A DNA stretch of 64,000 nucleotides from Megascapheus bottae (lineage: Eukaryota > Chordata > Mammalia > Rodentia > Geomyidae). The position numbers and the translations under genes are program-made. Location: the NCBI GenBank assembly GCA_024803745.1, contig JANJXV010000013.1, positions 7,130,001-7,194,000 of the forward strand, given 5' to 3'. Of this stretch, positions 1-11,400 are shown piece by piece. Position 1 is the first letter of the stretch; each line of letters begins with the position of its first letter. A model generated the notes under the pieces. The model saw only the letters and a program-made list of their open reading frames with translations. It was not told the DNA's origin and did no database searches.

Positions 1-1700
1 CTAGTGCATTGCCAAATTTGGTGTAATTTTAATATTTTTTTTGTTCTTCCTTCAAGGTTTGAGCCCTGTGTTAATCATAAAATGATTTGTATCCAATACA
101 TATACATATTCCAAATAGTTAACTTTTTTCACTATAAGACTTTTTTTTTATCAATGACTTCAGTTGATCACAGGAACTTCTCTCTAATCACTTGGAAACA
201 GTGTTTTCTTTTAAATGTAAACATTGCATTACAAATCAACTGACTTAAGATGCTTACTTAAGTGGGCATATGATATTAGTGAATCATTAATTTAAAAGTG
301 ATCAGGTGGATGTTTAACTAATTTACAGCTAATTCATTTCATGAAGAATGATGAATAAGTTTGGGATGCAGTCCCAAGTTTTCAGAAAAACATAACTTGA
401 ACACATGTTCAGTGAAATAAATGCCCTCCCCAAAGTAACAATAATGAGATATTCATCTTGAAACATTGGCAAATATTAACATAGTTGGGAAAAGGCAAGT
501 TTAAGAAAGTTGCAGGTACAAGTACTTAGAAGCAATGTTAGTAGGATTGTGTCTTGGCTTTAATGTGTTTGAGGAAGGGGCATAAATATCACAAACTGAC
601 TGGAAAAGAAAAGTTTGGGCTTGTGTGGTGACGAGATACTTTTATTTAGATTATGTGGTCAGTTTGAGGTGTGGGAACATACAGTAAGAAGAATTGTCTA
701 AAGGCTGTTTGAGTATCTACTTAAAAATAATTTGATACTCTATGCTTACATGAAGAGTACTTCTAGGGCTGAATATTGATAAAAAATTCATTTATGTGTA
801 TGACTCTCACTGATTTGGGAAGTTATCACTTCCTATCAAAATCTAAAATGTAACTTTCATCCCTGTCACCTCAGTTTTAGAATTTTAGAATGCCCCAAAT
901 AATGCCTCCCAAAATGCTTGTGAAAGATCATTGAAGCAGTATTACAACTAACAATGTATCATCAAACCATATATATGCCCAATAATTGCAATCTGTGAAA
1001 TACTTGAAAACTATAACACAGTAAAATTAGACCTATGTACCCAAATCCCATATTTACCCAAGAAACTTAAATATTTCTTCAAATATAAATTACCGATTAT
1101 ATGCAGATGATAGTTCTATAACTGGAATAGAAAATACCTTGAAGAACATGTAAATATCTTCTTATAGGTCTTGAAGAGAATTTTTCACCTTAATCAATGC
1201 ATTATAAAATTTATATTCACATCATATGAATTTTAAAAGATCTTTTAAGAACAGTGAAAATCATTGTGTATACAGCTCAAATAAATGAACAATATCAAAG
1301 TCAACTGACTGCTTCAACAGATAGAAATACTTTCATTTCAAGCATCACTACACACTGTACTTCTACACAGTTTAATATAAACACATATAAAATTTGTATA
1401 CTCCCACTATAAATGTAACTTTAAAAAGTTAGCAGGACACATGTTTAAAGTCTTCTACAAGTTTTAATTATTCATCTATTTTTGTAGTACCAGAATTTAT
1501 TATTTCAATTATACTTAACAAATAATGCTCCACTACTTATCTACATGCCACATTCCGTCCTTTGGGTTCCAGAACATAAAGACAGATTCAAAGTCAGTGA
1601 ATTATGAAAAGCAAATTTAGGATTTAATGAAACAAAATTCAATGTGCAAATATTCAATTTATCAAATGAAATCAGAGTTCTTTTATCCCTTATCAAATGA
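1..1700. other. Unique AT-rich non-coding DNA
   Basis: I see no gene, recognisable transposon or sizeable tandem repeat in this stretch. The open frames in it are short, lack composition typical of coding sequence and resemble nothing I know. Confidence 0.6.
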
Positions 1701-1705
1701 AGTTA

Positions 1706-2049
1706 TCATGGGGCGATGTCATTCTTTGTGATGGCAGCATAGAATCCCATTGCATATAAATACATCTTTTTGATCCAGTCATCAACTGAGGGGCGTGTGG
1801 GTGGTTTCCATATCTTTGCTATGGTAAATAGTGCTGCAATGAACATTGTTGTGCTAGTGGCTTTAGTATGTCCTTGTTTCTGGATGATTGGGTAAATGCC
1901 AAGTAGAGGAATTGCTGGATAATAGGGGAGCTCTATGTTTAGTCTTTTGAGAAACAGCCATACTGCTTTCCAGTGGTTGAAAGAGTTTACACTCCCACCA
2001 ACAGTGTAGTAGTAGTGATCCCTCCTGGCCACATCCCTGCCAGCATCTG
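1706..2049 (-). mobile_element. L1 fragment, end of ORF2 (antisense 3' arm)
   Basis: The minus strand reads the C-terminal part of L1 ORF2. A peptide at 1706-2032 contains LFLKRLNIELPYYPAIPLLG and, further on, FIAALFTIAKIW, both typical of the L1 ORF2 tail. The same segment occurs in sense at 41735-42000. The copy stops near 1706, short of the ORF2 stop codon, 3' UTR and poly(A), so its 3' end has been lost. Its 5' boundary abuts an L1 arm in the opposite orientation (2050-3160). The two arms join almost exactly in element coordinates. Confidence 0.85.
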
Positions 2050-3160
2050 TAAACTTCAGATATTATTACAGAGTTATCGTAACTAAAACAGCTTGTTACT
2101 TGGCACAAGAACAGGCCTGAGAACCAATGGAAATGAACTGAAAACCTAGAAATAAACCACAGACCTATCACCACCTATCTTTTTTATTAAATAATCTATT
2201 AACATTGATTTTACATCATATTTCAAATGACATATTTAACAAATATATTCAAGAAGGCAATCTCTATATACAATCACTGGTACTTAGATTTTAGAACATA
2301 ATTGAAATTAGACTGAGGGTTTGTATGTCATAGATACATATTAATCTATGTAATAAAACATTATGTCTATAGAGTCATAAATTTTTACGTCTATGTAGTT
2401 GTGTTTATATTTCCAATACCATGTCCATAGCATTGGGTATGCAAATATTGAGTCCTCACTCTTGAACTGTTTGGATCTAATAGCCACATAATAAGGATAC
2501 CATGTGCTTTCTTTTCTTTGGTCTCCTAATCTTTGATAAGGGAGCCAAAAAATAGAATGGAAGAAAGACAGCCTCGTCAACAAGTGGTGCTGGCAGAACC
2601 TGTTAAGCACCTGCAGAAAGCTAAAGTTGGATCCTTCTATGTCACCCTCCAAGAGGATTAACTTCAAATGGACCAAAGGCCTCGAGGTAAAAGAAGATAC
2701 CCTAAAAACTTTACAAGAAGGAACAGGAGATACACTAGGCCTCCTTGGCACAGGCCAAAACTTTCTTAATAAAGATCTAGAAACACTACAACTTAAAGAA
2801 AGTTTGGACAAATGGGACTGCACTAAATTGCAGAGCTTCTGTATGGCAAAAGACATAGCTAGCAAGTTAAATAGAAAGCCCACAGAGCAGGACAAGATCT
2901 TCACTAACCATATATCAGAAAAAGGCCTCATATCTACAATATATCTACAGCTAAAGAAATGAATCTCTCCAAAAACAAATCTTCAAAGAAATAACCATCC
3001 CATTGGGCCAGAGACTTAAAGAGGGACTTCTTTGAAGAAGAAATAAGAATGGCCTATAGACACATGAAGAAATACTTGACATCTCTGGCCATAAAAGAAA
3101 TGCAAATCAAAACAACTCTGAGATTCCACCTCACTCCAGTTAGAATGGCCATGATCTAGA
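2050..3160 (+). mobile_element. L1 ORF2 fragment, inverted 5' arm, interrupted by an insert
   Basis: This is sense L1 ORF2 from a block also seen at 22180-22920 and 40640-41640. It is in two pieces, 2050-2180 and 2515-3160, split by about 335 bp of unrelated DNA. Recognisable stretches lie at 2815-2930 (a peptide with KWDCTKLQSFCMAKDIASKL). The element sequence ends at about 3160 with the block AATGGCCATGATC. The adjacent antisense arm begins about 25 bp further along the element, which is the pattern of a 5' inversion formed during insertion. Several stops and small indels show it is dead. Confidence 0.85.
2181..2514 (-). mobile_element. Unidentified insert inside L1, possible retrocopy
   Basis: This AT-rich segment breaks the L1 block that elsewhere reads CACCTAATCTTTG. 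The left flank reads CACCTATCTTT and the right flank CCTAATCTTTG, which looks like an imperfect target-site duplication. Read on the minus strand, the insert ends in TTTAATAAAAAAG, so it has an AATAAA and a very short A tail, as a retroposed RNA would. I do not recognise its source. Alternatives are a 3' transduction or random filler DNA. Confidence 0.4.
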
Positions 3161-3542
3161 AGTCCAATGATGAAGCTCATAAGATGCTTTGTTTCCATTT
3201 CACAGGCACAGTTGCTTTCCATCAGGTATATATATTTCACCAAGAAATGCCCACAGTTACTTACTTATACTCTGGTTTTCCACCAACAATTACTTTGTTA
3301 GGACAGCTGTTGTTTGCACATAAACTGATTATAAATAGGAATCATAGTATTCAGATTTTAAATGAAGATAATTAGGCAGAATCACACTGTTTTCAGTGTA
3401 AATATATTTATAAATGTACATGTACTTAGAAACATCTTTTGCATAATAATTTTTAGATAGTAACATAACTTGAGAGAATAACATAAGAGATTAAGAATGA
3501 CACATTTACATGGTCATTTATTGTTGTATGGTTTCTTGTACT

Positions 3543-3553
3543 CTGTGTGTGCA

Positions 3554-3587
<34 letters not shown>

Positions 3588-3600
3588 TGTGTGTGTTGTG
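3543..3600. repeat. (TG)n microsatellite
   Basis: A nearly pure TG run broken once by an A. It lies next to a degraded SINE in reverse orientation, so it could have grown from the A-rich tail of that element. Confidence 0.95.
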
Positions 3601-3611
3601 TATTTATGTGA

Positions 3612-3795
3612 ATAATGTAGTTTGAACTGAGGGCCTGGGTGTTCCTTAGCTTTTGTGTTCAAAGGTCAATACTGTACCACTTGAGCCACACCTCCATATC
3701 TGGGTTTTTATTGAGCAATCAGAGATAAGAGTCTCACAGACATTTTTACCTGGGTTGGCTTTTCAGGTTCCCAGCCTATAATTTTGTCTTTTCTC
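3612..3795 (-). mobile_element. Old dimeric SINE with B1-like head (reverse)
   Basis: The reverse-orientation landmarks are present in order: a TTTGAACTGAGGGCCTGGG block, TACCACTTGAGCCACA, then a B1-side block GATAAGAGTCTCACAGACA. Divergence is high, so this is an old copy. Confidence 0.7.
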
Positions 3796-4239
3796 AGATT
3801 TTAAGTTTGTTACTCTCAATGTGATTCTCTTTAGTATTTGTATTCATGCCTATTGTTTGATTTACTACACATAATTTAATAAGTTCCCCATTTCGTTTGG
3901 TCTAGAGATCTTTCAACATAAATATATCAATGGGTTCTCTGTGTCAGACAATATACCAAGTGTTAAGGATCTCCTAATTCCTTGCACAGAAGTGCTGTAT
4001 TATTATGATTTAAACCTACCACAGAGTATAGCACATATAAGATATGACTACCTGTGATCATCTGGCCTGTTCTGTAAGGTACACTTGATACTTTCCTCTA
4101 ACTACAACACACTGAACAAAGCTCTCTACCTCCCTGTAGGTATAGAACAGCTCCTTCATCCTTCTGTTGTCCTCTATGGGTATTCATTTCCCAAACTATT
4201 ACAATCCAATATATCCTCAAATCTTTCACTAACATTTAT

Positions 4240-4480
4240 CTTTATTTTTTTATCTTTGGGGGAGGTGTCAGTTGTGAGGCTAGAACTCTGGGCCTAGGCA
4301 CTGTCCCTGAGCTCTTCAGCTCAAGGTTAGCACTCTACCACTTTGTGCCACAGTGCCACATTTAATTTTCTGCTGGTTAACTGGAGGTAAGAGTCTCTGC
4401 AGACTTTCTTCCCTAAGCTGGCTTTGAATTGCGATTCTCAGATCCCATCCTTCTGAGAAGTTAGGATTATGGGGTGTTTT
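4240..4480 (-). mobile_element. Dimeric SINE with B1-like head (reverse)
   Basis: Ordered landmarks of the family are visible: GGGCCTAGGCACTGTCCCTGAG, TTAGCACTCTACCAC, CTGGTTAACTGGAGGTAAGAG, CTGGCTTTGAATTG, and TTCTGAGAAGTTAGGATTA. The last block corresponds to the B1/7SL GTAATCCTAGCTACTCAGGA motif read backwards. Confidence 0.85.
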
Positions 4481-5441
4481 CCATTCATCTCAAAATAATC
4501 ATGTCCTTCCTTGTCTGAATCTGATTTCCACTCAAAATTTTTAATGAAATATTTATGTTGCCCTATTTTATATAATTCATCCAGAGGTGAACACAGTATT
4601 ATAGTGTATCTCATACTACTCCAAATAACTTTTCCATCATCAATCTGTAAAATATGTGGCTTTACTGAGCTAAGTTATATTAATTTCACCACCTCATTGA
4701 ATGTTAGGCACACTCATTATACACTGAAGTGACTGAGACATCTGACTTGTTTTCAACTTTTGCTATAACTTGTGTTTTAATTCTCTCTTGAATGACTTTT
4801 AAAAAACAGTTGGCATTGACAATGGCAGTTGTCATCCTAAATTACAATTCCATATTGATTTCTCTATAAATTCAAAAGAGCTGAGACTCTTCATTGAAAC
4901 TACTTTTATCTCACAGCTATTTACCAGGCACTCCTTAGGGCATTTCATGCCTGTTGAATAAGTAGAGAACTGAAGAAATAAATAGCAGTTTGAATATAGG
5001 TGAAGATAACAGAATAAAAGGTATTTTGTACATTGATTTAGAATACAAGAAAATTCAAAACTCACAAAATGGAGAAAACAAAACACTGGAGACAGAAAAA
5101 AATGACAGAGAAAGAGTTTATTGAAAAAGTCAATGAGAAATCAGGACTTGCAGATTAGGTATAAAGAAAATAATTTTAAAATACACAAAAACAATCTTTT
5201 ATGAAGGAGCGAAATTGGAAGGAAATAGAATATTTGTGAGAAATGGTTGGTGCTTTTAAAAATGATTAGAACTAAAAAAAATGATTAGAACTATGCAGTG
5301 CATCAACAAAGGACTTCATAAATTTCCCTATTATCAGTTGTTGCACAAGGGAATTTGCACCAACTTATGTAGCAAAAATAATTATATATGCATGTTTATA
5401 TACTTACATTTGTTAAGTGTTATAGATTATTTGAAGCAGAG

Positions 5442-5679
5442 GTTTTTTTGTTTGTTGTTTGTTTTTGGTTTTGTTTTATTTCCTTTTTTTTTTTTTTGGC
5501 CAGTCGAGGGCTTGAAATCAGGGTCTGGGCACTATCCATGAGCTTTCTCAAGGCTAGCATTTAATTACTTGAACCACAGCACAATTTCTGGCTTTTCTGT
5601 TTATTTGAAACCGAGGAATCAAACCCAGGGCTTCACGCATGTTAGACAAGCACTCTACCACTAGGCCATACTTTTGGCC
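5442..5679 (-). mobile_element. IDL-Geo type SINE (reverse) with target duplications
   Basis: A nearly complete reverse copy. It has a poly-T/TTTG tail at the left, GGCCAGTCGAGGGCTTGAA, then GAACCACAGCACAATTTCTGG, and the tRNA-like head read backwards ending CACTAGGCCATACTTTTGGCC. The flanks carry TGAAGCAGAG at 5432-5441 and again at 5680-5689, giving a clean target duplication and precise ends. Confidence 0.92.
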
Positions 5680-6169
5680 TGAAGCAGAGTTTTAAAACCA
5701 ACTTAACAAGTAGTTCTGGCTTATGTTTTTCCATCATATTGGAGTCAAAATGTAATCAATGTCTGTTATTGCAAATGTGATAGAGTTTAGACAAATTGCT
5801 ATGGATGCAATAGTGCATACATTGGTAAGGGTAAAAGCCACAGTTATGAATAATTACAATATATTGGGGGCAAAGTAAAGAGAGCTAAAGAGTAAATATA
5901 GAATATATGAAAGTTTGGGATTCAGAGAAGGGTTCCTGGCGACAGATAATACCTAACACGATTCTTAAAGGTTTCCTAACAAATACTCATTGAATGAACA
6001 TGTAGGAGACAATGGACATTAAACAAGAGCATTAATATAAGGATGTATCTATTATGACCAGGAAAGAAAAAATTCCATGGTATTTCTGGAATAGAATCGT
6101 TTATTTATTAAAAAACCCTAAAATCAAAAAAATAAAAGCAGTTTATCCACAATTTCTAGATTGGAAAAC

Positions 6170-6250
6170 CAAGTTGTAATACACCTACTACCTGGCAAAT
6201 GTAACTGCAACCCCTCTATACATTACCCCAATAATAAAAAAATATAAACA
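6170..6250 (+). mobile_element. Old L1-like 3' end
   Basis: The block TAATACACCTACTACCTGGC followed by TAACTGCAACCCCTCTATACA and an A-rich AATAATAAAAAAA end resembles the 3' terminus of the L1 copies at 38770 and 42440 (AAGTAATGCACCTTCTATCTGG..TGTAACCCTT..AATAAAAA). A second copy with a similar ending lies at 27345-27420. It is a divergent subfamily or an old copy. Confidence 0.65.
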
Positions 6251-6309
6251 TTTTTAAAAGTATGAGATAACCAAGAAGTGCAAATATAAACATGTTAGAA
6301 ATAAACTTT

Positions 6310-6440
6310 ACAACTGGGGGCGGAGTGTTAGAAAAATGAAGGAGGGAGTAATGATATTTGACAAGAAATGTACTCATTATCTTCGTATGAGACTATAATC
6401 CCTCTGCACATCACCTTGGCAATCAAATTAAGTAAAAAGA
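6310..6440 (+). mobile_element. Old L1-like 3' UTR remnant
   Basis: A G-rich stretch is followed by GTACTCATTATCTTCGTATG and TATAATCCCTCTGCACATCA, then AAATTAAGTAAAAA. The arrangement resembles the block at 38960-39195 (TAACTGTAACTCCTCTGAACATCA). I infer a decayed L1 3' UTR. Confidence 0.5.
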
Positions 6441-6596
6441 ATTGCAAGTCAGAATGATAATAGTTGCCTCTGGGAAGTAAGACAGAGTGGTAGGGGCAAG
6501 GAGAAAACAGCCTTGTAAAACTGCATGACCCAATAAGCTACTTGTATGAATAAGTTTAGTAAAACCAAATTGATTTTAAAAAACTGTCTGTAAGTC

Positions 6597-6800
6597 TGGG
6601 AGTTTGGCCTAGTGGTAGAGTGCTTGCCTTGCATGCATGAAGACCTGGGTTCGATTATTCGGTACCATATACGTAGAAAAAATGCTGGAAGTGGTGCTGA
6701 GGCTCAAGTGGTAGAGCTCTAGCCATGAAAGGCCAAGAACAGTGCTCAGACTTTGACCTCAAGCCCAGGACTGGCAAAAAAAAAAAAAAAAAAAAAAAAA
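6597..6800 (+). mobile_element. IDL-Geo type SINE (forward)
   Basis: A full-length forward copy. The head GTTTGGCCTAGTGGTAGAGTG (A-box-like) and CTGGGTTCGATT (B-box-like) derive from a tRNA. The second unit starts TGCTGAGGCTCAAGTGGTAGAG and ends CAAGCCCAGGACTGGC, followed by about 24 A residues. The long pure A tail suggests a fairly young copy. Confidence 0.95.
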
Positions 6801-6840
6801 GCTGTAATACTTCATTCCATGTCTTGTCTTTGATACTAAA

Positions 6841-9740
6841 ATGTTAATGAAGTCATTTTCAAAAAACACAAAGAAAAGAAAAGAAATCATCGTGACAAAC
6901 CATGTAGAGGTTGAACTTTCTGTATACACATTTAACTTATAATGTTGGAAAGGAGAAAAATGTCACCTTTCCACCAATTAAAAATCATTCTGGTCCATTC
7001 AGTACAGAGGTCAGTGTGTCACTGATTATCATAGACTTGTAAAAATCAAGGTCTTGAGGGATGTTAAGAAAGATAGCATTGTATATTCTTAACTAAAAAT
7101 AAATCATAAATTCAAAACATTGCCCTAGAGCCCAAAAACCTGTGTTTAATGGCATTTTCCCCAATGTGACTAGCTATCATAAAAATTGGTACATGGACCA
7201 TCCTAAGTTACAGAAGGATTCTGTATGAAAATTCAGATGATAGCTGTGATTTTGTGATCATACAGGAAATGGATTGTCCTGGCTATATTCTCAGAAAAAT
7301 TTTTACTTTAGGATCCAAGTATTCAAGAACAAAATCTAACATGAGATTGAAACTGGGAATCTGTTGGCAGGTTATGCTTTGGATGTAGCAACATCAAAGT
7401 TGACTATTTCCTCTTCTCAAAAGAAAAGTGGAACTTATTATATTTTCTTTCAAGAATAACATTAGATACTTTCTATTAAATAAAAGTAAGAATAACGTTA
7501 AATGATTTCTTGGTTTTGTTTCATGTTTTGTTTTGTTTTGTTTTTCATATTGAAAGTTGTATATACTTTTGAGATAACAATTCTTTTCTAAAAGCAAATT
7601 TTCTTGTTTACTGAAGTTTCCAAAGGAGAATAACTTTATGATAACTTCATTGCTTTGAATTGTTAAACCTTTCAAGTTCTTCTTAGAAAATATAACATGA
7701 TTCATATCTTGCTAAAAGGTTGATAATATGACTCTGGTTGTTTCTCTATAGAAAAAGTATAATAATACTTTCCAAAAGCAATTAAAATGTTAAAAATGTT
7801 TAAAGATTTAAGCAATATTCTATTCATCAGAAGCATAGAAAACATTCTAGTTCTCATTTAAATTACTCTACATATTAAAATTATTTCATTTTTTTAAATT
7901 ACTTGTTATCATTGATGTTCCATAAACCATTTATTATTAGAAACATGAGCTTTCTTTTTTTATTTTTTATTGTCGGGATAATGTATAGACATGCAGGCAC
8001 GTACTCACATAGATATCCAATTTACAAGATTACAAACTACCTTTCTTATTCCTCAGAAATTCTTATTGTTTTGTTTTCTTTTTGTGTCACCTTCCTCCCC
8101 CTTCCCCTTGTCCCTGATTAACTGTACTAAATCTCCATTTGGAAACCAAGAGCCAGGAGTATTAAGAGAGATGTAAATTTCTCAAGATGAAGAGTGGAGT
8201 GACTATTACTTGCATTCTCTGGTTTTAATTCCTATTTATTTTCTTTGTGTGTTTGTTTTAAAATGAAAGCACTCTTTCAGTTTCTATAATCAAACCATAC
8301 AACACACCTTATACATTTAATATAGTGTGCTACCCATGTTAAAAGTTAGGTTTATCATACTTAGACTAACATGAACATTAGCTTCTTTACAAAGCCATCC
8401 TAGCACAGTAAACTGGGATAGTTTGTCCAAAGATTATAGCACATCTAAAGATCCTAATAATTTAAATTCTATATTACTGCATATATATTTGATTAGAAGA
8501 CCATACAGATTTTCCTCATTTTGTTGATTCAATCCAGTATAGTTTTCCTATTCTTTATATAATAATCATTTATATTTTAATTGGAAAAGAGGATGGTATT
8601 TTATCACAGTAAATACATAATACCTGTGGAAATGTCTTAAAATAGTTTTTTTTATATAAGTTTTTACTCTGCCCTTTAGTTGTACTTTTTCTCTACTATG
8701 TATTGAATTCATTTGCAATGATTCAGATTATAATTTTGGAATGCCATTTAAAGTATTTCAAAAATATATATGTGTAGAAAACAACAAGGAATGCTATCAG
8801 AATTCCAATTATTAAAATATTTTACTTCACTTATATAATTTATGTGGCTATACATATGAGCATATACACATATATATATGCATACATGCATACATACACT
8901 CATACATACTCATTCATACATACATACACACAGCTCAATAATTTCTTTAGGCCTCCTTGAATATTTTATATTGGATAATCTAACAGAGAGTATCAAATTA
9001 AGTAATAAAGCAAGCTAATTATAATTCAGTTGCTTTTGCCTATAAGTGCTATAATCAAAATCATTTCCATACCAAGGAAGGATAATTCTGTATTTTACAT
9101 TAGCACAGAATATTAACGCACCAACAAATGTAAAACAATAGCAATGATTTTGAACTTATACTCTGTGCCCCATTCTTTACAATAGACAAAGGAAATTAAG
9201 ATGCAACATTATGTAAGATATAACCTTAATATGTGAAATTTAATTAGATGGAAACACATAATTTAAAAACTGGTATAGTGAATAGTTGTGAAAGATGAAA
9301 GAAATGTTACTTGGACTCTCAAAAAGGAAAAGTAACTAAAAGCGAGTAAAACTTCAACATGCAGACATGGTAGAAGGGAAGAGATAAAACATACCCCATT
9401 AGCTTGGAGTAGTTGAAGAAAAGAGCAAGCAAGCATGGACTGATCTGTGAGCAACAATGTCAGGTACAGAATTCATATCCTAGGCCCCCGCCTAAAAATA
9501 AAATTAAAAAAAAAGAATGAATGGAATTTGAGAGCAAAACTTCACATGTGGACTTTTTTTTCCTATTAACAAAAACTATTCCTGCACGGCATGAATGAAT
9601 TATATCAACTTCATATGCTTGCTTAGCTGATGAACCTAGACAAGATGACAAAACATTTGAGACATCACCTCACCAATAGAAGTATTTGGTTGGAACCACA
9701 AAATCATAGTCATTATGATAAACACTTATAGATAACTTAC
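6841..9740. other. Mostly unique AT-rich DNA
   Basis: No gene is visible. At 7930-8140 there is a T-rich then C-rich block (TTTTTTATTGTCGGGATAATG, then CCTTCCTCCCCCTTCCCC) that could be an antisense L1 3' UTR, but I cannot confirm it. A short (ATAC)n-like run lies at 8855-8935. The rest shows nothing recognisable. Confidence 0.5.
8855..8935. repeat. Imperfect (ATAC)n / (CATA)n repeat
   Basis: Repeated CATACATACA and ATACACATATATATAT units, with several interruptions. Confidence 0.85.
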
Positions 9741-9744
9741 AAAA

Positions 9745-10035
9745 ATTCTATCACCTATTCACTCAAGAGTCTGAGATCTGAGAATTGCAGTTTGAGGCAA
9801 ATCTTGACAGATAAATTCTTGTGACTCTGATCTCCAGGTAATCATGAAAAAAAAATAGAGAAAGAAAGGCAGGCAGGGAGGGAGGGAGTGAGGGATGGAG
9901 GGAGGGAGGGGAGAGAAAGAGAGAGAAAGAAAAGAAAGTAAAGAGAAAAGCTGAAAGTGGGGATATGGCCTGAGTAAGAAAGCCAAACAAGAGCATAAAG
10001 CCCTAAGTTCAAGGCCCAGTAATAGAACACTCACA
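9745..10035 (+). mobile_element. B1-headed dimeric SINE (forward) split by a purine tract
   Basis: The head reads ACTCAAGAGTCTGAGATCTGAG, and GATCTCCAGGTAATCATG matches the middle of the B1-headed dimers. A GA-rich tract occupies 9846-9950. A right-half remnant, GGATATGGCCTGAGTAAGAAAGC to AAGTTCAAGGCCCAG, follows. It is old and heavily decayed. Proline/serine-rich open frames on the minus strand here come from the purine tract and are not genes. Confidence 0.65.
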
Positions 10036-10105
10036 AAAAGGAAAAATAAAACAATAAACTCTTTATACATAAATAATATTTTCCTATTGTTCAGTCTTTT
10101 AAATG

Positions 10106-10497
10106 TGTTGTACCCGAATTCCTAGGACCCCGAAAGAACCACCAGAGGCCGAAGTCAAAGAAAAGAAGCAAGGGTCATTTATTACGAGTTAGAACTCGGA
10201 CCTCCGCGTGCCGTAGCCGGCAACGCTAAGAGGCCCCGAACAAAGGTTTTACAGTTTTTATATGGGAATTCCATAGTTAAAATCACCTGATTGGTTGTTT
10301 GGTCAACTTCAAACCACTGGTCGGTTCAGGACTGGTCAGAGCTCAGGTGTCTAACCACTGAGCATTGGGCTGTTGCCACCTGGGGTTCAAGTCCAGGCTA
10401 GTTCCGGGAACATGTGTTTTTGATTCCTAGCACATGGGCCCTGAGCAAGGGGGTGGAGGAGGTCATTCCCAGAACATGGCACAATCTTGGCACAACA
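10106..10497 (-). mobile_element. Endogenous retrovirus 3' LTR, class I type
   Basis: The 392-bp element reads on the minus strand from TGTTGTGCCA (10497) to GGGTACAACA (10106), so it has TG..CA ends with imperfect inverted repeats. On the minus strand, TATAAA lies at 10262-10257 and AATAAA at 10183-10178, a normal U3-R spacing. Immediately upstream (plus coordinates 10498-10511) is a purine-rich tract GGGAAAGAGGGGAA, the expected plus-strand primer site that abuts a 3' LTR. The GC content is higher than the surrounding DNA. No matching LTR is visible at the other end. Confidence 0.85.
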
Positions 10498-10511
10498 TTC
10501 CCCTCTTTCCC
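10498..10511 (-). other. Retroviral polypurine tract
   Basis: On the minus strand this reads GGGAAAGAGGGGAA directly before the LTR start TGTTGTG. Position and sequence fit the primer for plus-strand DNA synthesis in retroviruses. It fixes the upstream boundary of the LTR. Confidence 0.85.
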
Positions 10512-10546
10512 ATGATACTTTTAGAGCCAATCTTGGATCTATCTCT

Positions 10547-10612
10547 GCATACCATAATCAGGCAAGGGCCTAAGGGTCCAGCTAAGGCAGAAAATAGGGT
10601 TGTCAACCAAGG
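10547..10612 (-). pseudogene. Remnant of env transmembrane region
   Basis: One minus-strand frame reads PWLTTLFSALAGPL followed by a hydrophobic run. This resembles the membrane-spanning end of a gammaretrovirus envelope protein, which lies shortly upstream of the polypurine tract in intact elements, as it does here. Only about 140 bp separate it from integrase-derived sequence, so the surface subunit and most of the transmembrane subunit are gone. It cannot encode a functional envelope. Confidence 0.6.
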
Positions 10613-10749
10613 GGAAAAATTCCTTCACTTTGCTCCCTTTCCTGTTTCAACACAATTAGGTGGGAATGCACAACTGTGAGTATTTGCCCACACAGAGTCC
10701 CTGTCCAGACATTGCCCATACCTGTTGTTCCCACCTACACTAGAAACTA

Positions 10750-11400
10750 TTTGGCGGCGCAACTTAATTTTTAGCGGGCTGCCTTTGTTCCGATCGATCT
10801 TCCAAGTTGTTTCGGCTGAGGGTTCTACAAGGTCTGGAAACGGGTCCACTGGCTTGGCATGGGTGTAATGGATCCAAGAAGCTACTCCGTCTACCTTGAG
10901 GGCAGTGGGTGTTGTCAAGATGACCTGAAAGGGTCCTTTCCACCGTGACTCCAGATTGCCGGTGGCATTTCATGAGTACCCAATCACCCGGTCTAAAGCA
11001 ATGAGGCACCAGAGGTGGTTCTGTACAGGTCCCTCAGCTTGGGCCAGACTTCTTGGTGAGCCCTTTGCAGGGCTTCGAGACAAATGCAGGTCCATTGTCC
11101 GAACCTATTATTACTGGAAAGCCATACCTGGGTAAGATGTCCTCAAGTCTTGGCCACTATCTGTGCAGTTTCCCCTTTTGTGGGGAAGGCCTCGACCCAT
11201 CCTGAGAAAGTATCTACAAAAACTTGCAAATACTTATATCCATACTTCCCTGGTTTTACTTCAGTAAAGTCAACCTCTCAATAAGCTCCTGGCTTGTCTC
11301 CTTGCTGCCTTGCCCCTGGATTTTGCTGATTTCTTCCCTACATTGTTTAGCTGACATACTCTGTAACCTGAGATAATCCGAATGATTTTGACGGCTGCCT
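10750..11400 (-). pseudogene. Broken gammaretrovirus-like integrase (pol 3' end)
   Basis: Integrase joins viral DNA to the host chromosome. On the minus strand, fragments in more than one frame show the catalytic core start (VDFTEVKPG, about 11280-11254) and the second catalytic aspartate (GSDNGPAFV, about 11105-11080). At about 11078 the sequence jumps to a C-terminal stretch ([18 protein letters not shown]) and then the DNA-binding end ([31 protein letters not shown], about 11000-10850). The interval holding the third catalytic residue is missing. An in-frame stop precedes the core and at least one frameshift follows. The more distal zinc-binding region is decayed. It is a dead fossil; gag, protease, reverse transcriptase and the 5' LTR are absent from the window. 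Confidence 0.85.

Noticed and set aside
2341..2931. 196-codon minus-strand open frame, the second longest in the window
   Set aside because: Most of it is antisense to L1 ORF2, and the rest runs through the unidentified insert. There is no recognisable domain and no splice or start context.
6597..6670. tRNA-like A and B boxes (TAGTGGTAGAGTG, GGTTCGATT), here and in every IDL-Geo copy
   Set aside because: They are the polymerase III promoter of a SINE. The sequences do not fold as intact tRNA cloverleaves and continue into a second monomer and A tail.
7930..8140. Possible antisense L1 3' UTR
   Set aside because: Only the T-rich/C-rich texture fits; there is no diagnostic L1 block, so I did not list it as an element.
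9759..10070. Pro/Ser/Leu-rich open frames of 62-103 codons in three frames
   Set aside because: They lie over a decayed SINE with a purine tract; overlapping frames all stay open because of low complexity.
11084..11284. 66-codon plus-strand open frame
   Set aside because: It is the antisense of the retroviral integrase remnant.
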